IMG/VR virus record: IMGVR_UViG_3300046028_010882
Coordinates: 1 to 23,574 of that record
Direction: 5' to 3' (one strand)
Source: a virus
Length of the DNA stretch: 23,574 nucleotides
Shown here: positions 6,252-13,596 of the stretch, piece after piece
Layout: every line of letters begins with the position of its first letter
Position numbering within the stretch: the stretch's first letter is position 1
Notes under the pieces: model-generated
What the model saw: only the letters and a program-made list of their open reading frames with translations
What the model was told of the DNA's origin: nothing
Databases searched by the model: none
Made by a program: the position numbers and the translations under genes

Positions 6252-6369
6252 CAAAATACTCTTCATCCTTCCAATCCTGCCTTGTAATTATATCGTGCAT
6301 GATACATGCAACTATCGTCATTCCCACTAACCAGACCATGACAAATATTACTCCAAGCACTATCATCAT
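6244..6369 (-). CDS. Micro-ORF, 41-aa single-TM peptide with acidic tail
   Basis: Two ATGs (6369 and 6366) overlap the stop of the upstream micro-ORF. Residues about 3-23 form one hydrophobic span (IVLGVIFVMVWLVGMTIVAC). A short HDIITRQDWKDEEYFDD tail follows, predicted to face the cytoplasm or periplasm. It ends eight bases inside the next micro-ORF. No family is recognised. Confidence 0.45.
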   Translation of the reverse strand: MMIVLGVIFVMVWLVGMTIVACIMHDIITRQDWKDEEYFDD

Positions 6370-6488
6370 TCTATTACCTCTTCGAATATTAACGAATGTA
6401 CTTCCCTGTCTATTTTAATTAAGTATGCGAATATTCCAAACTGCAAAGACAGAACAAAAGCGCATATTATTTTAAGTATGTTGCTCAT
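6366..6488 (-). CDS. Micro-ORF, 40-aa single-TM peptide
   Basis: ATG 6488 overlaps the stop of the coiled-coil gene (ATGA). Residues 4-24 are hydrophobic (ILKIICAFVLSLQFGIFAYL) and the tail is charged (KIDREVHSLIFEEVIE). It is one of three membrane micro-ORFs in a row, each coupled to the next. Confidence 0.45.
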   Translation of the reverse strand: MSNILKIICAFVLSLQFGIFAYLIKIDREVHSLIFEEVIE

Positions 6489-6658
6489 ATATCTTGTAAC
6501 CTACATGTACAATCTTCTAGTACGGTTTCAAGCTGATCTTCGCACTCTTTTAGCGATGCTTGCAGTCTTGCAATCTCTTCATCGGCTGCAAGGCGTTCGT
6601 CTATTGACTCCTCAAGTTTACTTCTTAGTAATGACAATTCTTCTTCTAGAAAACCCAT
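6485..6658 (-). CDS. Coiled-coil acidic protein, 57 aa
   Basis: GGGAGA ends a few bases before ATG 6658, just after the exonuclease stop. The whole chain is a heptad-patterned acidic helix (LEEELSLLRSKLEES, then EIARLQASLKECEDQLETVL) ending in CTCRLQDI with two close cysteines. It could pair with the second coiled-coil protein at 5947-6159. Function unknown. Confidence 0.5.
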   Translation of the reverse strand: MGFLEEELSLLRSKLEESIDERLAADEEIARLQASLKECEDQLETVLEDCTCRLQDI

Positions 6659-6660
6659 AA

Positions 6661-7488
6661 TTATTCTCCCTTCTTTTTGATAGTAAAAAACCTACTCGGC
6701 TTGCTCCGATATAATTCAACGTCAATATCTTTTAACGACGGAATGTTTTTATAATCAATCGTTCCTTTTCTATCTGTCCATGTTAACGAATACTTCCCAC
6801 AAATGGATTTCTTCGCTGGTATCATCGATGCAATTTGATCTTGGATTTCCTTTAGTCTAACGGTATCGTTATCGATACTAGTTTTAACTATTTCGTATTC
6901 TGCCAATAACCGCTCAACCAGTGGATCATTAACCACTCTTATATCTGCATCGCAAAGATCAGGAGGCGTTCCAGTTACAATTAATTCCCAAAACTTATGG
7001 GCTTCTTCGATAAGCTTTTTAGTATAAGCTTCATCTTTCGGCACTGGTATAATATTAATCTCATCGTTCCAATATGAAACATAGTCAATATCATAGCCAA
7101 ACATATATGAAAGGAATACTAACTGAGGGTAATATTTATCTGGAATCTTATAATGTCCGTCTTTGCTACCACACTTTATTTCAATTATTCTTTTCGCATC
7201 GTGGTCGACACCGTCGGCGTTACACCGTAGATATGGGTGCAATGGGTGTACTATTCTTTCAGAAATCATGTTTCGCCCAGTGGCAATATTGTATAGTTCC
7301 CTTGCGACCGGTTCAAGCGCAATGCCTCTTTCCGTGGAGTAGTTTCCAACAAAGTCATCTAGCTTTTGCCCGGACTTTTCCAACCATAACGTGTAGCGAG
7401 TCTTGTATGGACTAACTCCCATGATAACCGGCATATCGCTGCTACCTAGACCCTTTGAGCGAAACACTGTGAAGTTATCTTGATCCAT
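6661..7488 (-). CDS. YqaJ/lambda-exonuclease family viral recombinase nuclease
   Basis: A 275-aa protein. GSSDMPVIMGVSPYKT (15-30) is the N-terminal signature of YqaJ-type nucleases, and ERGIALEPVARELY (53-66) contains the conserved Glu. The PD-(D/E)xK core is Asp92 in ADGVD with Glu103 and Lys105 in IIEIKCG. Such enzymes degrade one strand from DNA ends and hand the ssDNA to an annealase for recombination. It overlaps the helicase stop by one base (TAATG). With the Sak4-like and DUF669-like genes of the same transcript it forms a standard phage recombination set. A C-terminal coiled stretch at about 200-225 is also visible. Confidence 0.85.
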   Translation of the reverse strand: MDQDNFTVFRSKGLGSSDMPVIMGVSPYKTRYTLWLEKSGQKLDDFVGNYSTERGIALEPVARELYNIATGRNMISERIVHPLHPYLRCNADGVDHDAKRIIEIKCGSKDGHYKIPDKYYPQLVFLSYMFGYDIDYVSYWNDEINIIPVPKDEAYTKKLIEEAHKFWELIVTGTPPDLCDADIRVVNDPLVERLLAEYEIVKTSIDNDTVRLKEIQDQIASMIPAKKSICGKYSLTWTDRKGTIDYKNIPSLKDIDVELYRSKPSRFFTIKKKGE

Positions 7489-8945
7489 TATCTTCTCCCC
7501 TTTACTTTTAAATACTGGCCCTCTTTTTTAACCTTTATTTGAGTAATATCTTTAAGCAATTCCCTTACATCGTCCTCAGTATCTCTATAGAAGTACTCTG
7601 TTACAATATACTGAAATCCTTTATAGTAACTTGCTTTGGGCATTGTATTGCCAGCCTTTGATGTGTGCATACTTATTATTATTCTGCTAACATCTTGCCA
7701 TTTATTATCTTCTTCATATGAGGTCAATGTAAGATTTTTGAAGGGATTAGATTCTTTAGTTATCGGGCAACACTTCGTCCCATATGCTTTCATTTCAAAA
7801 CATACCGGACACATAAGTAAAAATAAATTGCCACAACTAAAACACTCAGATGCTTCCTGTCTGTTGTAAGTTTCACAGTTGGTGCATAGTTTTAACTTGT
7901 TAGTTCCTTTACCTTCGTTTAGGTCGTAAATACTTCCCATTTCCTTAATAACATTTCCATAGTCTAATAATAATGCGTGATCTTTATTTGCATGTGGTGT
8001 CAGCACTCTTCCTATTGCTTGCACCATTAGCACAGGAGACCTTGTAGGACGCATTAACCAAAGGACTTGAGACGGAGGATCGTTAAAACCTTCACTTACT
8101 ATCAACACGCTTACAAGGAATCTATTGTTACCATGCGTATACTCTTTTAAATTTCTTTCTTGCTCTGATTTTGTCTGTTTAGAATGAATAATAGAAGCTT
8201 TGTCTAATAAATTATAGACTATTTTAGCATGCTCTATACCGGTCGTTACCACCAATATCTTTTTGTATCCTTCGCTTTTTTTAAGGGCATCTTCTACCTG
8301 CAATTTAACTTTATCTTCATTTGCTAAAAACATCTCTTGCAATTCTTTTAATACATAGTCGTCTTTATTCTTTTTAACATTAGAAAAGTCTATCTGGGAT
8401 TGCATCTTCGCTGATTTATAAATTAAAGGGACAAGGTTCTTACTCTCTGTCATTTCTCTAATAGTTTTAACATATGTCTTGTGTGTAAATACTTTCCCTT
8501 CTCCATAGATAGGCCCTTTTGATGTAAATGGAGTGGCAGTAAATCCTATTATTCTACAGTCAGAAAATACTTTAGATATTTGGCCAAACTCAAAATCAAA
8601 CCGATGGGCTTCATCAACTATGATATAATCAAACTTTGCAGTACCTTTATAATTTGCGAATGATTGAATAGTTCCAATAGTAACAGGGCCAATCTCTTTC
8701 TTATGCTTAGATGCCGAATAAATAGAAGGTGCTATGCCAAATTTCAGCAATGTATCTTTAATTTGATCTATTAAGATTGATTTATTTACCAAAATTAAAA
8801 AATCTCCTTTTAAACTTCTAACTATTGATGAAAGAATTACTGTCTTTCCACTACGAACAGCAAGAACACATAAAGCATTCTTGCCATTAGTAATATCTTC
8901 CTTGACTTTTTCAACACAAACTAACTGATAATCTCTTAACTGCAT
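7488..8945 (-). CDS. SF2 DEAH-box helicase with C-terminal zinc ribbons
   Basis: A 485-aa protein. An N-terminal Q-like region (QLRDYQ) is followed by Walker A AVRSGKT (29-35), DEAH (111-114), TATP (136-139) and motif VI QAIGRVLTP (309-317), as in UvsW/RecQ/RAD3-like phage helicases of the DEAD/H ResIII type. After the helicase core come four cysteines (CTNC at 354-357 and CFSC at 368-371) and a second group (CPVC at 379-382, KCC near 392), probably one or two zinc ribbons for DNA contact. It follows the ssDNA-binding gene with no gap and probably remodels forks or recombination intermediates. Walker A has Arg-Ser instead of the usual Gly-rich start, which is tolerated in this family. Confidence 0.85.
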   Translation of the reverse strand: MQLRDYQLVCVEKVKEDITNGKNALCVLAVRSGKTVILSSIVRSLKGDFLILVNKSILIDQIKDTLLKFGIAPSIYSASKHKKEIGPVTIGTIQSFANYKGTAKFDYIIVDEAHRFDFEFGQISKVFSDCRIIGFTATPFTSKGPIYGEGKVFTHKTYVKTIREMTESKNLVPLIYKSAKMQSQIDFSNVKKNKDDYVLKELQEMFLANEDKVKLQVEDALKKSEGYKKILVVTTGIEHAKIVYNLLDKASIIHSKQTKSEQERNLKEYTHGNNRFLVSVLIVSEGFNDPPSQVLWLMRPTRSPVLMVQAIGRVLTPHANKDHALLLDYGNVIKEMGSIYDLNEGKGTNKLKLCTNCETYNRQEASECFSCGNLFLLMCPVCFEMKAYGTKCCPITKESNPFKNLTLTSYEEDNKWQDVSRIIISMHTSKAGNTMPKASYYKGFQYIVTEYFYRDTEDDVRELLKDITQIKVKKEGQYLKVKGRR

Positions 8946-9386
8946 TTAAAAAGGAATAACCCCAGTTGGAGCAGGCATGCCGCTTCCTTTATAAGAAACG
9001 ATAACGTTCTTGTCTGCATACGTTCCAGATTTATCAACTTCTATTTTTAATCTTATCCCCACTTTTTTATTATGAAGAAGTGAGATAAGCGATTCCTTAC
9101 TTAAAGTTTTTAATCTACTCTCATCACAACCAGTTTCAATCAATAAAGATTTCATTTGTTGCATTGCTATCTCAACAGCTTTTTGATTGCTGTTAATAAG
9201 GTTATACATATGAAACACTTTTCGACCTGTGTACTCGGCATCGGTTATAGTAAACTCAGCACTTAAGTACTCCCCGTTATTTGCCTTAGTAGGCTTAAAT
9301 TCTAGATTTGTAATAATGGCCAAATACCACCCTGCTGGCATCGGTTCAAACGTCCCTTTCACTTCTACTTTTTCAAATTCAAACAT
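8946..9386 (-). CDS. DUF669-like ssDNA-binding protein
   Basis: A 146-aa protein with AAGGAG at 9400-9395 on its strand. The opening PMPAGWYLAIITNLEFKPTKANNG and the following beta-strand pattern with GRKVFHMYNLIN are typical of DUF669 proteins. These are found beside Sak4-like ATPases and helicases in phage recombination modules and act as OB-fold ssDNA binders. The last residues, TGVIPF, end in the IPF tripeptide that closes bacterial SSB tails, without the acidic run normally in front. Gene order here (ATPase, RHH, DUF669, helicase, exonuclease) supports the call. Confidence 0.7.
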   Translation of the reverse strand: MFEFEKVEVKGTFEPMPAGWYLAIITNLEFKPTKANNGEYLSAEFTITDAEYTGRKVFHMYNLINSNQKAVEIAMQQMKSLLIETGCDESRLKTLSKESLISLLHNKKVGIRLKIEVDKSGTYADKNVIVSYKGSGMPAPTGVIPF

Positions 9387-9400
9387 GTTAAAACTCCTTC

Positions 9401-9568
9401 CTAAAAGGGCTTAAAATTACCTTTTTTTGGCCCTGCTTTTAATAGATCCACTAATGCTTTTCTAATTATAATTGATCTTGAAACACCTAATTTTTTTGCC
9501 ATCTTGTCAAGCTTAACTTTAAACTTTGGAGGTACAGACACAGAGACCGATGAATAAACTCTACTCAT
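9401..9568 (-). CDS. Ribbon-helix-helix small protein, 55 aa
   Basis: ATG 9568 overlaps the stop of the ATPase gene (ATGA), and TAG lies at 9403-9401. The sequence VSVSVPPKFKVKLDKMAKKL, then GVSRSIIIRKALVDLL, is a clear strand-helix-helix ribbon-helix-helix fold with basic arms. It ends KKGNFKPF. As the second gene of the leftward transcript it may repress that operon; the palindrome GTATATATATATAC at the operon promoter is a candidate site. Target is inference. Confidence 0.6.
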   Translation of the reverse strand: MSRVYSSVSVSVPPKFKVKLDKMAKKLGVSRSIIIRKALVDLLKAGPKKGNFKPF

Positions 9569-10254
9569 GATTTCATCCTTTCTAATATTTGTGCAAGGTT
9601 TGGTTCCTCAATAACACTTGGTAATTTTCCCGACCTGTCTTTTGTAATGATGTTATCAACATCGGTATATAGGTAACGTTTGTTCCGGTTGTCGTCTTTC
9701 CTTTCAACATCTTTATAAAGATAGAACACCCCATCAAAAAATTGTGGCAATTGTGAAGCCAGTTTCCCTACAACATCGGGGAGTTTAAATCTCCTATTCA
9801 ATTCATCTTTTTCCACTTGATCCAATGCAGTTACAATAAAATTAAATTTCTTCATATCACGACAATATTTTATTAAACCTTTTAATTGTTTTGAAGCTTC
9901 ACCATATGCTACTAAAGATTTTGATCTATCGTTATTAACCAATTCAAAATTATAATCAACTATTATCTGTGATATTTCTGTTAATGAATCAATAAATATA
10001 TTATCGAAATCTAATGTAGGCAAACTCATAAATATCTTTTTTAAATGCTCATATTTTTCAGTAGCAGTTCTTCCTTCTACTTCAAGATATGGTATATCAC
10101 GCCCAGCTAAGCACGATAACCCTCCTTCACACGACATAATCCCTGTCTTGCCCTTTAGTGTTGATGCTAACATTGTTTTCCCCGCACCACTTTGGCCATA
10201 TACTAGTAGGCTAACACCCTGTGAACTGATATCTTTTGTAGTTTTAAAAATCAT
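9565..10254 (-). CDS. Sak4-like RecA-fold ATPase (AAA_24 type) of the recombination module
   Basis: A 229-aa protein. Walker A GQSGAGKT sits at 20-27 in VSLLVYGQSGAGKTMLA; a Walker B-like NIFIDSLTE follows at about 85-93, and FNFIVTALDQVEKDEL provides the sensor strand. Length and motifs match phage Sak4/AAA_24 ATP-binding proteins, which anneal or pair ssDNA together with an SSB-like partner; that partner is probably the DUF669-like protein. It is the first gene after the leftward promoter. A Cys-rich loop (SCEGGLSCL) after Walker A is typical of the family. UvsX/RecA proper is excluded by the small size. Confidence 0.75.
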   Translation of the reverse strand: MIFKTTKDISSQGVSLLVYGQSGAGKTMLASTLKGKTGIMSCEGGLSCLAGRDIPYLEVEGRTATEKYEHLKKIFMSLPTLDFDNIFIDSLTEISQIIVDYNFELVNNDRSKSLVAYGEASKQLKGLIKYCRDMKKFNFIVTALDQVEKDELNRRFKLPDVVGKLASQLPQFFDGVFYLYKDVERKDDNRNKRYLYTDVDNIITKDRSGKLPSVIEEPNLAQILERMKS

Positions 10255-10416
10255 AGTAATCCTCTTTTTTCAAAAGTATATATATATACAACTTGCAAAG
10301 TAAAGTAATATATTAACGGTTATTTTTAAAAGTTAACTTTACATAGTTATATTGTATTATTAAGCTTTTCACATCGTTACATTTTTACCTATCCAAGCCG
10401 GAATTGAGGGAGTTTT
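10255..10416. promoter_or_regulatory. Divergent promoter/operator region of the recombination and replication operons
   Basis: Leftward: -10 TATACT (RC of 10275-10280) and -35 TTTACT (RC of 10299-10304), with an 18-base spacer. The 14-bp palindrome GTATATATATATAC (10276-10289) overlaps the -10. Rightward: -35 TTAACT (10333-10338) and -10 TATTAT (10355-10360), with a 16-base spacer. The perfect 12-bp palindrome AAAGTTAACTTT (10329-10340) overlaps that -35. Both promoters are only moderate matches, so their use is inferred. The 12-mer CAAAAGTATATA (10271-10282) also occurs at the 2957-2985 promoter. Confidence 0.5.
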
Positions 10417-12474
10417 ATGGAGAATATTTATTTAAATAACTGTAGTTTATTCTTTGATATGGGGTACTCTGTACTCCCCACAAAGGGAAAGGATGCATTC
10501 TATCCTAACTGGCAGAATACTGACTTTAGCACTATTACATCTACTAGATTCAAAGGTTGTAATATTGGCTTGAAAACAGGCGTCCCATCGGGCGTGATCT
10601 GTGTTGATATTGATACCTTTGATAAAGAACTACAGCAAAAAATCTATGCATTATTACCGCCACTTTATTCTGGAAAGGTAGGAAACAAAGATAAGGGTAT
10701 AAACTACTTCTTTGCTTATAACGGAGAACAGACTGAAACAATAAAACATAATGGCAGTATGGTCGTTGAGCTTATATCAACAGGTCGACAAGTTATCATT
10801 CCGCCATCAATTCATCCTGATATGAATTATCCCTATGAGTGGATAGGGAAAAGTCTTTTAGATGTTGACGAATTACCAATACTCCCCGAAGGATTCATGA
10901 ATGAGGTTAGGGCCATAATAGGGGAGATGCCGTTATTAAATGTTAAAGCTACAAGTGGACGCAATAATAAATTAGTTGAGATTATTACTGCTATGAAAAT
11001 AAGAGGCGAATCTGAAAGAGATATTATAAACGAAATATACGATTACGATCAAGCAAATCATAGTCCACCAATGTTTGGAGACCTTACCGAGAAACATAAA
11101 GAGGCCGATCCTAAAGTAGTCGCCATGCTATTTTACCATAGAATTGCAACATCATTGATTAGGAATAAGGTAGTAGATTTTCCAACTAGAATGCCCAGCA
11201 TAAACATAAGTGAGATTACGCCAAAAGAAGCTCCGAATTACAAAAAGCATAAGCAAACTCACTTCAGAGGGATAGCTCAAGATATATTCCAGCACATATA
11301 CAAAACCTCTCCCGTGCCACGTAGTCAGTTCTCTTTCGCTAGTACCCTTGCCGTTATGTCAACATTGTTGGGTAATAAGATTCAATACCAAGGTACTTTT
11401 CCAAACTTATATTTAATGGTAATAGGGAAATCAGGTTCGGGAAAAGACTACCCATTAAAGTTCCCCTATAAACTTTTTGCCGAAGCAGGAATTAAGCACC
11501 TAATTGGAGAAGGTTCTCCGTCATCTCATACATCTCTTATACATAACTTGCCTTCAAATAAAGTCAGATTAGATGCCGTTGATGAATCTAGTTTCCTATT
11601 CAGAGGAATGAACGCTAAGGAAAGTTTTACTGCAAAGATGGCAGAAATATATCAAACACTTTATACATCAACTGGGGACTATTACCCAGGTGTAACAGCG
11701 ACCGGCCATCGTTCAAAAGAAAATCCTAATGGTAGATTAGGTGAATGCAATTACCCTTATGTTAATCTATTCTGTACTATGACTCCCACAGATTTTCTAG
11801 AAACATTCACTACCCGATTAATGGAAAAAGGTTTAGGTGGTAGGATGATGTACTTTGTCGATACAGAAGTTAAGCTAATCAAAGAAGTTGATATTCAACC
11901 AATCCCAAAACATATTATTGATTATGCCTACAAAATCAGATCCACCGAAAGCGGAGTTTTTGATTTCTCTGACGATGTCATGTATATTAAAATTACACCG
12001 AACACACGAGCGTACTTAGCAGAAGTTAGACTTAATTTAGATAAAGAAAGTAAAAAGCCTAATATAAATGAAAAAATAGCACCTATATTAAATAGAAAAG
12101 CTCAACTGCTTACGAAAATAGCCATCATAGATGCTTGCTCATGTCAGTGGGAGAAACCACTAGATCAAATAAATTTAGGTAAGGATAATATTGATTGGGC
12201 ACTAAAAACTATAAACGCCAACTCTGACAACATGGAATTATTTATTAATGATTACCTCTCAGGTGGTAAACAAGAGCAAATGATAAATCTTATAAGAACA
12301 GTAATAGCAGAATATGGCGGTAAAATATCTAAAACAGACCTTGGAAGAAAAACTAGAGTAGGAAAGGCCATCCCAATCGCAAAAGATCGTACAGCATATC
12401 TAAATTCAATGAAAGAAGATGGGATAATCGAAATAGCTAATGATAAGAACACAACATATTATATTTTAAAGTAA
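10417..12474 (+). CDS. Bifunctional primase-polymerase with DUF3987-like helicase domain
   Basis: A 685-aa protein with GAGGGAG at 10406-10412. Residues 1-150 are a prim-pol (AEP) domain: GYSVLPTKGK near 16-25, metal-binding Asp64/Asp66 in VICVDIDT, a further acid in VVELIS (Glu118), and STGRQVIIPPSIHP (121-134), the conserved nucleotide-binding motif. Residues about 280-640 resemble DUF3987 helicase-like modules, with P-loop GKSGSGKD (337-344) and an acidic Walker B-like DAVDE (386-390). The C-terminal 60 residues look like a winged helix. The protein should prime and unwind phage DNA at the origin. It is read away from the recombination operon. Confidence 0.8.
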   Translation: MENIYLNNCSLFFDMGYSVLPTKGKDAFYPNWQNTDFSTITSTRFKGCNIGLKTGVPSGVICVDIDTFDKELQQKIYALLPPLYSGKVGNKDKGINYFFAYNGEQTETIKHNGSMVVELISTGRQVIIPPSIHPDMNYPYEWIGKSLLDVDELPILPEGFMNEVRAIIGEMPLLNVKATSGRNNKLVEIITAMKIRGESERDIINEIYDYDQANHSPPMFGDLTEKHKEADPKVVAMLFYHRIATSLIRNKVVDFPTRMPSINISEITPKEAPNYKKHKQTHFRGIAQDIFQHIYKTSPVPRSQFSFASTLAVMSTLLGNKIQYQGTFPNLYLMVIGKSGSGKDYPLKFPYKLFAEAGIKHLIGEGSPSSHTSLIHNLPSNKVRLDAVDESSFLFRGMNAKESFTAKMAEIYQTLYTSTGDYYPGVTATGHRSKENPNGRLGECNYPYVNLFCTMTPTDFLETFTTRLMEKGLGGRMMYFVDTEVKLIKEVDIQPIPKHIIDYAYKIRSTESGVFDFSDDVMYIKITPNTRAYLAEVRLNLDKESKKPNINEKIAPILNRKAQLLTKIAIIDACSCQWEKPLDQINLGKDNIDWALKTINANSDNMELFINDYLSGGKQEQMINLIRTVIAEYGGKISKTDLGRKTRVGKAIPIAKDRTAYLNSMKEDGIIEIANDKNTTYYILK

Positions 12475-12823
12475 CAGCATCACATTGCACTTCTCATTAC
12501 ATTTATCTTGTTAAATTGTACTCAATTCCGATGCAGTTTACTACCTTGGCATGGAGTACTTCAGAAAATGCTAACTAAAAACAATTGAACGTTTTCTGAA
12601 ATTTATTGTGTAATGGAGTGTACTGGGGTGTAAAGTCTTTTTTAATTAAATCTAATAATATTATATATATATATATAGATATACCCTTATAAATAACTAT
12701 GCATACATTACATAGATACACCTCTTTTTTAAATAAACTTTATATTCAAATATACATATGCCTAGTAATGTGTAATGTAATTGGTGTAATATCCAATTCT
12801 TTCAAACAAAAGGAGTTTAAATT
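12475..12823. other. Candidate replication origin: RTGTAATG repeats and AT-rich tract, 349 bp without genes
   Basis: No ORF is supported here. RTGTAATG occurs at 12608-12615 and 12770-12777 on the plus strand and at 12495-12502 and 12706-12713 (as CATTACAT) on the minus strand. Variants GTGTACTG (12618) and GTGTAATA (12784) add to these, and GTGTA repeats at exactly 10-base steps at 12608, 12618 and 12628. A TATA run (12662-12677) could be an unwinding element. An inverted repeat TTCAGAAAATG/CGTTTTCTGAA (12560-12570/12590-12600, one mismatch) lies on the left. Adjacent to the primase-helicase gene, this has the layout of an iteron origin; it could also be an operator set. Confidence 0.4.
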
Positions 12824-13045
12824 ATGAGTAATAGTTTTTTATTGATTGACCAAATCGACCCTAAACGTAAACACAAATTGCTTACGATAATTAATTTGAA
12901 TGAAATAGAAATTATCGACACGTATGCCGGCGACGTTAATGTGAAATTGAAGACGGGAAGGGATGCGGTATTTTCATTTGATGATATGTCGAAAGCAAAA
13001 GTAGTAAACATGGAAAAAATCATAGAAATATTTTCTAAAATGTGA
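12824..13045 (+). CDS. Orphan 73-aa protein before the VRR-NUC gene
   Basis: AAAAGGAG ends at 12815, eight bases before ATG 12824. The protein is a mixed alpha/beta fold, with strands IEIIDTYAG and VNVKLKTGRDAVFSF and a final helix. It has no cysteine, signal or membrane span. I do not recognise a family. Its stop lies 12 bases before the next start, within reach of a hairpin that hides that start, so its translation probably controls the nuclease. Confidence 0.65.
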   Translation: MSNSFLLIDQIDPKRKHKLLTIINLNEIEIIDTYAGDVNVKLKTGRDAVFSFDDMSKAKVVNMEKIIEIFSKM

Positions 13046-13048
13046 AAC

Positions 13049-13083
13049 AATTTCTCTATGCACGAATCAGACATAGAGAAATT
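13049..13083 (+). promoter_or_regulatory. Perfect 12-bp hairpin covering the start codon of the VRR-NUC gene
   Basis: AATTTCTCTATG (13049-13060) pairs perfectly with CATAGAGAAATT (13072-13083) around an 11-base loop. The last three bases of the left arm are the ATG of the nuclease gene. In mRNA the start would be locked unless a ribosome finishing the upstream gene at 13045 opens it. The arm is also a possible dimeric protein site. Confidence 0.6.
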
Positions 13084-13438
13084 ATTCTTTGAATATGGAA
13101 ATTTACAAAAAGACTTTTTTGTTTATAAAGTTCCAGACCAAAGAAAATGCGTTAACGGAACCTATGCTAGGAATCCAATGATGCCGGCCGGTCAACCCGA
13201 CTTGATTGTTGTGCATGATACAGGTGTTGTCAGCTATGTCGAAGTCAAAACACAAACTGGAAAACTTTCAGATAATCAAAAAAGATTTATTGATAAGCTA
13301 CAGGGGATGAAAGTAATGGTTTTTGTATGTAGAACCATTGCTGAGTTTAAGCAGGCTTTAAATGACATTAGGAATATGTCCCAGAACGCACAGAATGCCC
13401 TAGGATTGATTCAAACACCAAAAGATGAGATAACATAA
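13058..13438 (+). CDS. VRR-NUC (PD-(D/E)xK) nuclease
   Basis: A 126-aa protein. The motif AGQPDLIVVHDTG then VSYVEVKTQTGKLSDNQKRF (about residues 44-80) gives the Asp, Glu-x-Lys and following Gln of the VRR-NUC family, small structure-specific or Holliday-junction-type nucleases common in phages. KVMVFVCRTIAEF is the usual next strand and helix. Only ATG 13058 follows the in-frame stop at 13043-13045. There is no ribosome site, and the start is inside a perfect hairpin (13049-13083), so coupling to the upstream gene is likely. It may resolve recombination or packaging intermediates. Confidence 0.8.
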   Translation: MHESDIEKLFFEYGNLQKDFFVYKVPDQRKCVNGTYARNPMMPAGQPDLIVVHDTGVVSYVEVKTQTGKLSDNQKRFIDKLQGMKVMVFVCRTIAEFKQALNDIRNMSQNAQNALGLIQTPKDEIT

Positions 13439-13477
13439 GACTTGCCTTTTAAAATTAGTTAGGGCTAAGATTCTACA

Positions 13478-13530
13478 ACGTCCATAGCGTAAAGAGAGGA
13501 CGTGTCTACGGAAGGGCCACTCTCTTTTTT
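13478..13530 (+). ncRNA. Pseudoknot-like RNA element ending in a terminator-type U run
   Basis: ACGTCC (13478-13483) pairs with GGACGT (13498-13503). Within its loop, AAAGAGA (13491-13497) pairs with TCTCTTT (13521-13527), which is followed by U's to 13530. The two stems can stack as an H-type pseudoknot or compete. The second stem (AAAGAGAG/CTCTCTTT, 8 bp) plus U run alone is a rho-independent terminator for the replication genes. I matched it to no known riboswitch by eye, and whether it is more than a terminator is unproven. Confidence 0.45.
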
Positions 13531-13596
13531 AATTTACTTCCAACGATTCTTTCATTACGATTTATATATTCATAATACTCTTTCTAACCAGACTAT

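Noticed and set aside
7074-7415. 113-aa plus-strand ORF opposite the YqaJ exonuclease
   Set aside because: No ribosome site or known motif, and it is antisense to a gene with clear catalytic residues.
12560-12600. Inverted repeat after the primase gene as a transcription terminator
   Set aside because: The loop is 19 bases, the stem is AT-rich and the bases after it are not a U run; kept only as part of the candidate origin.
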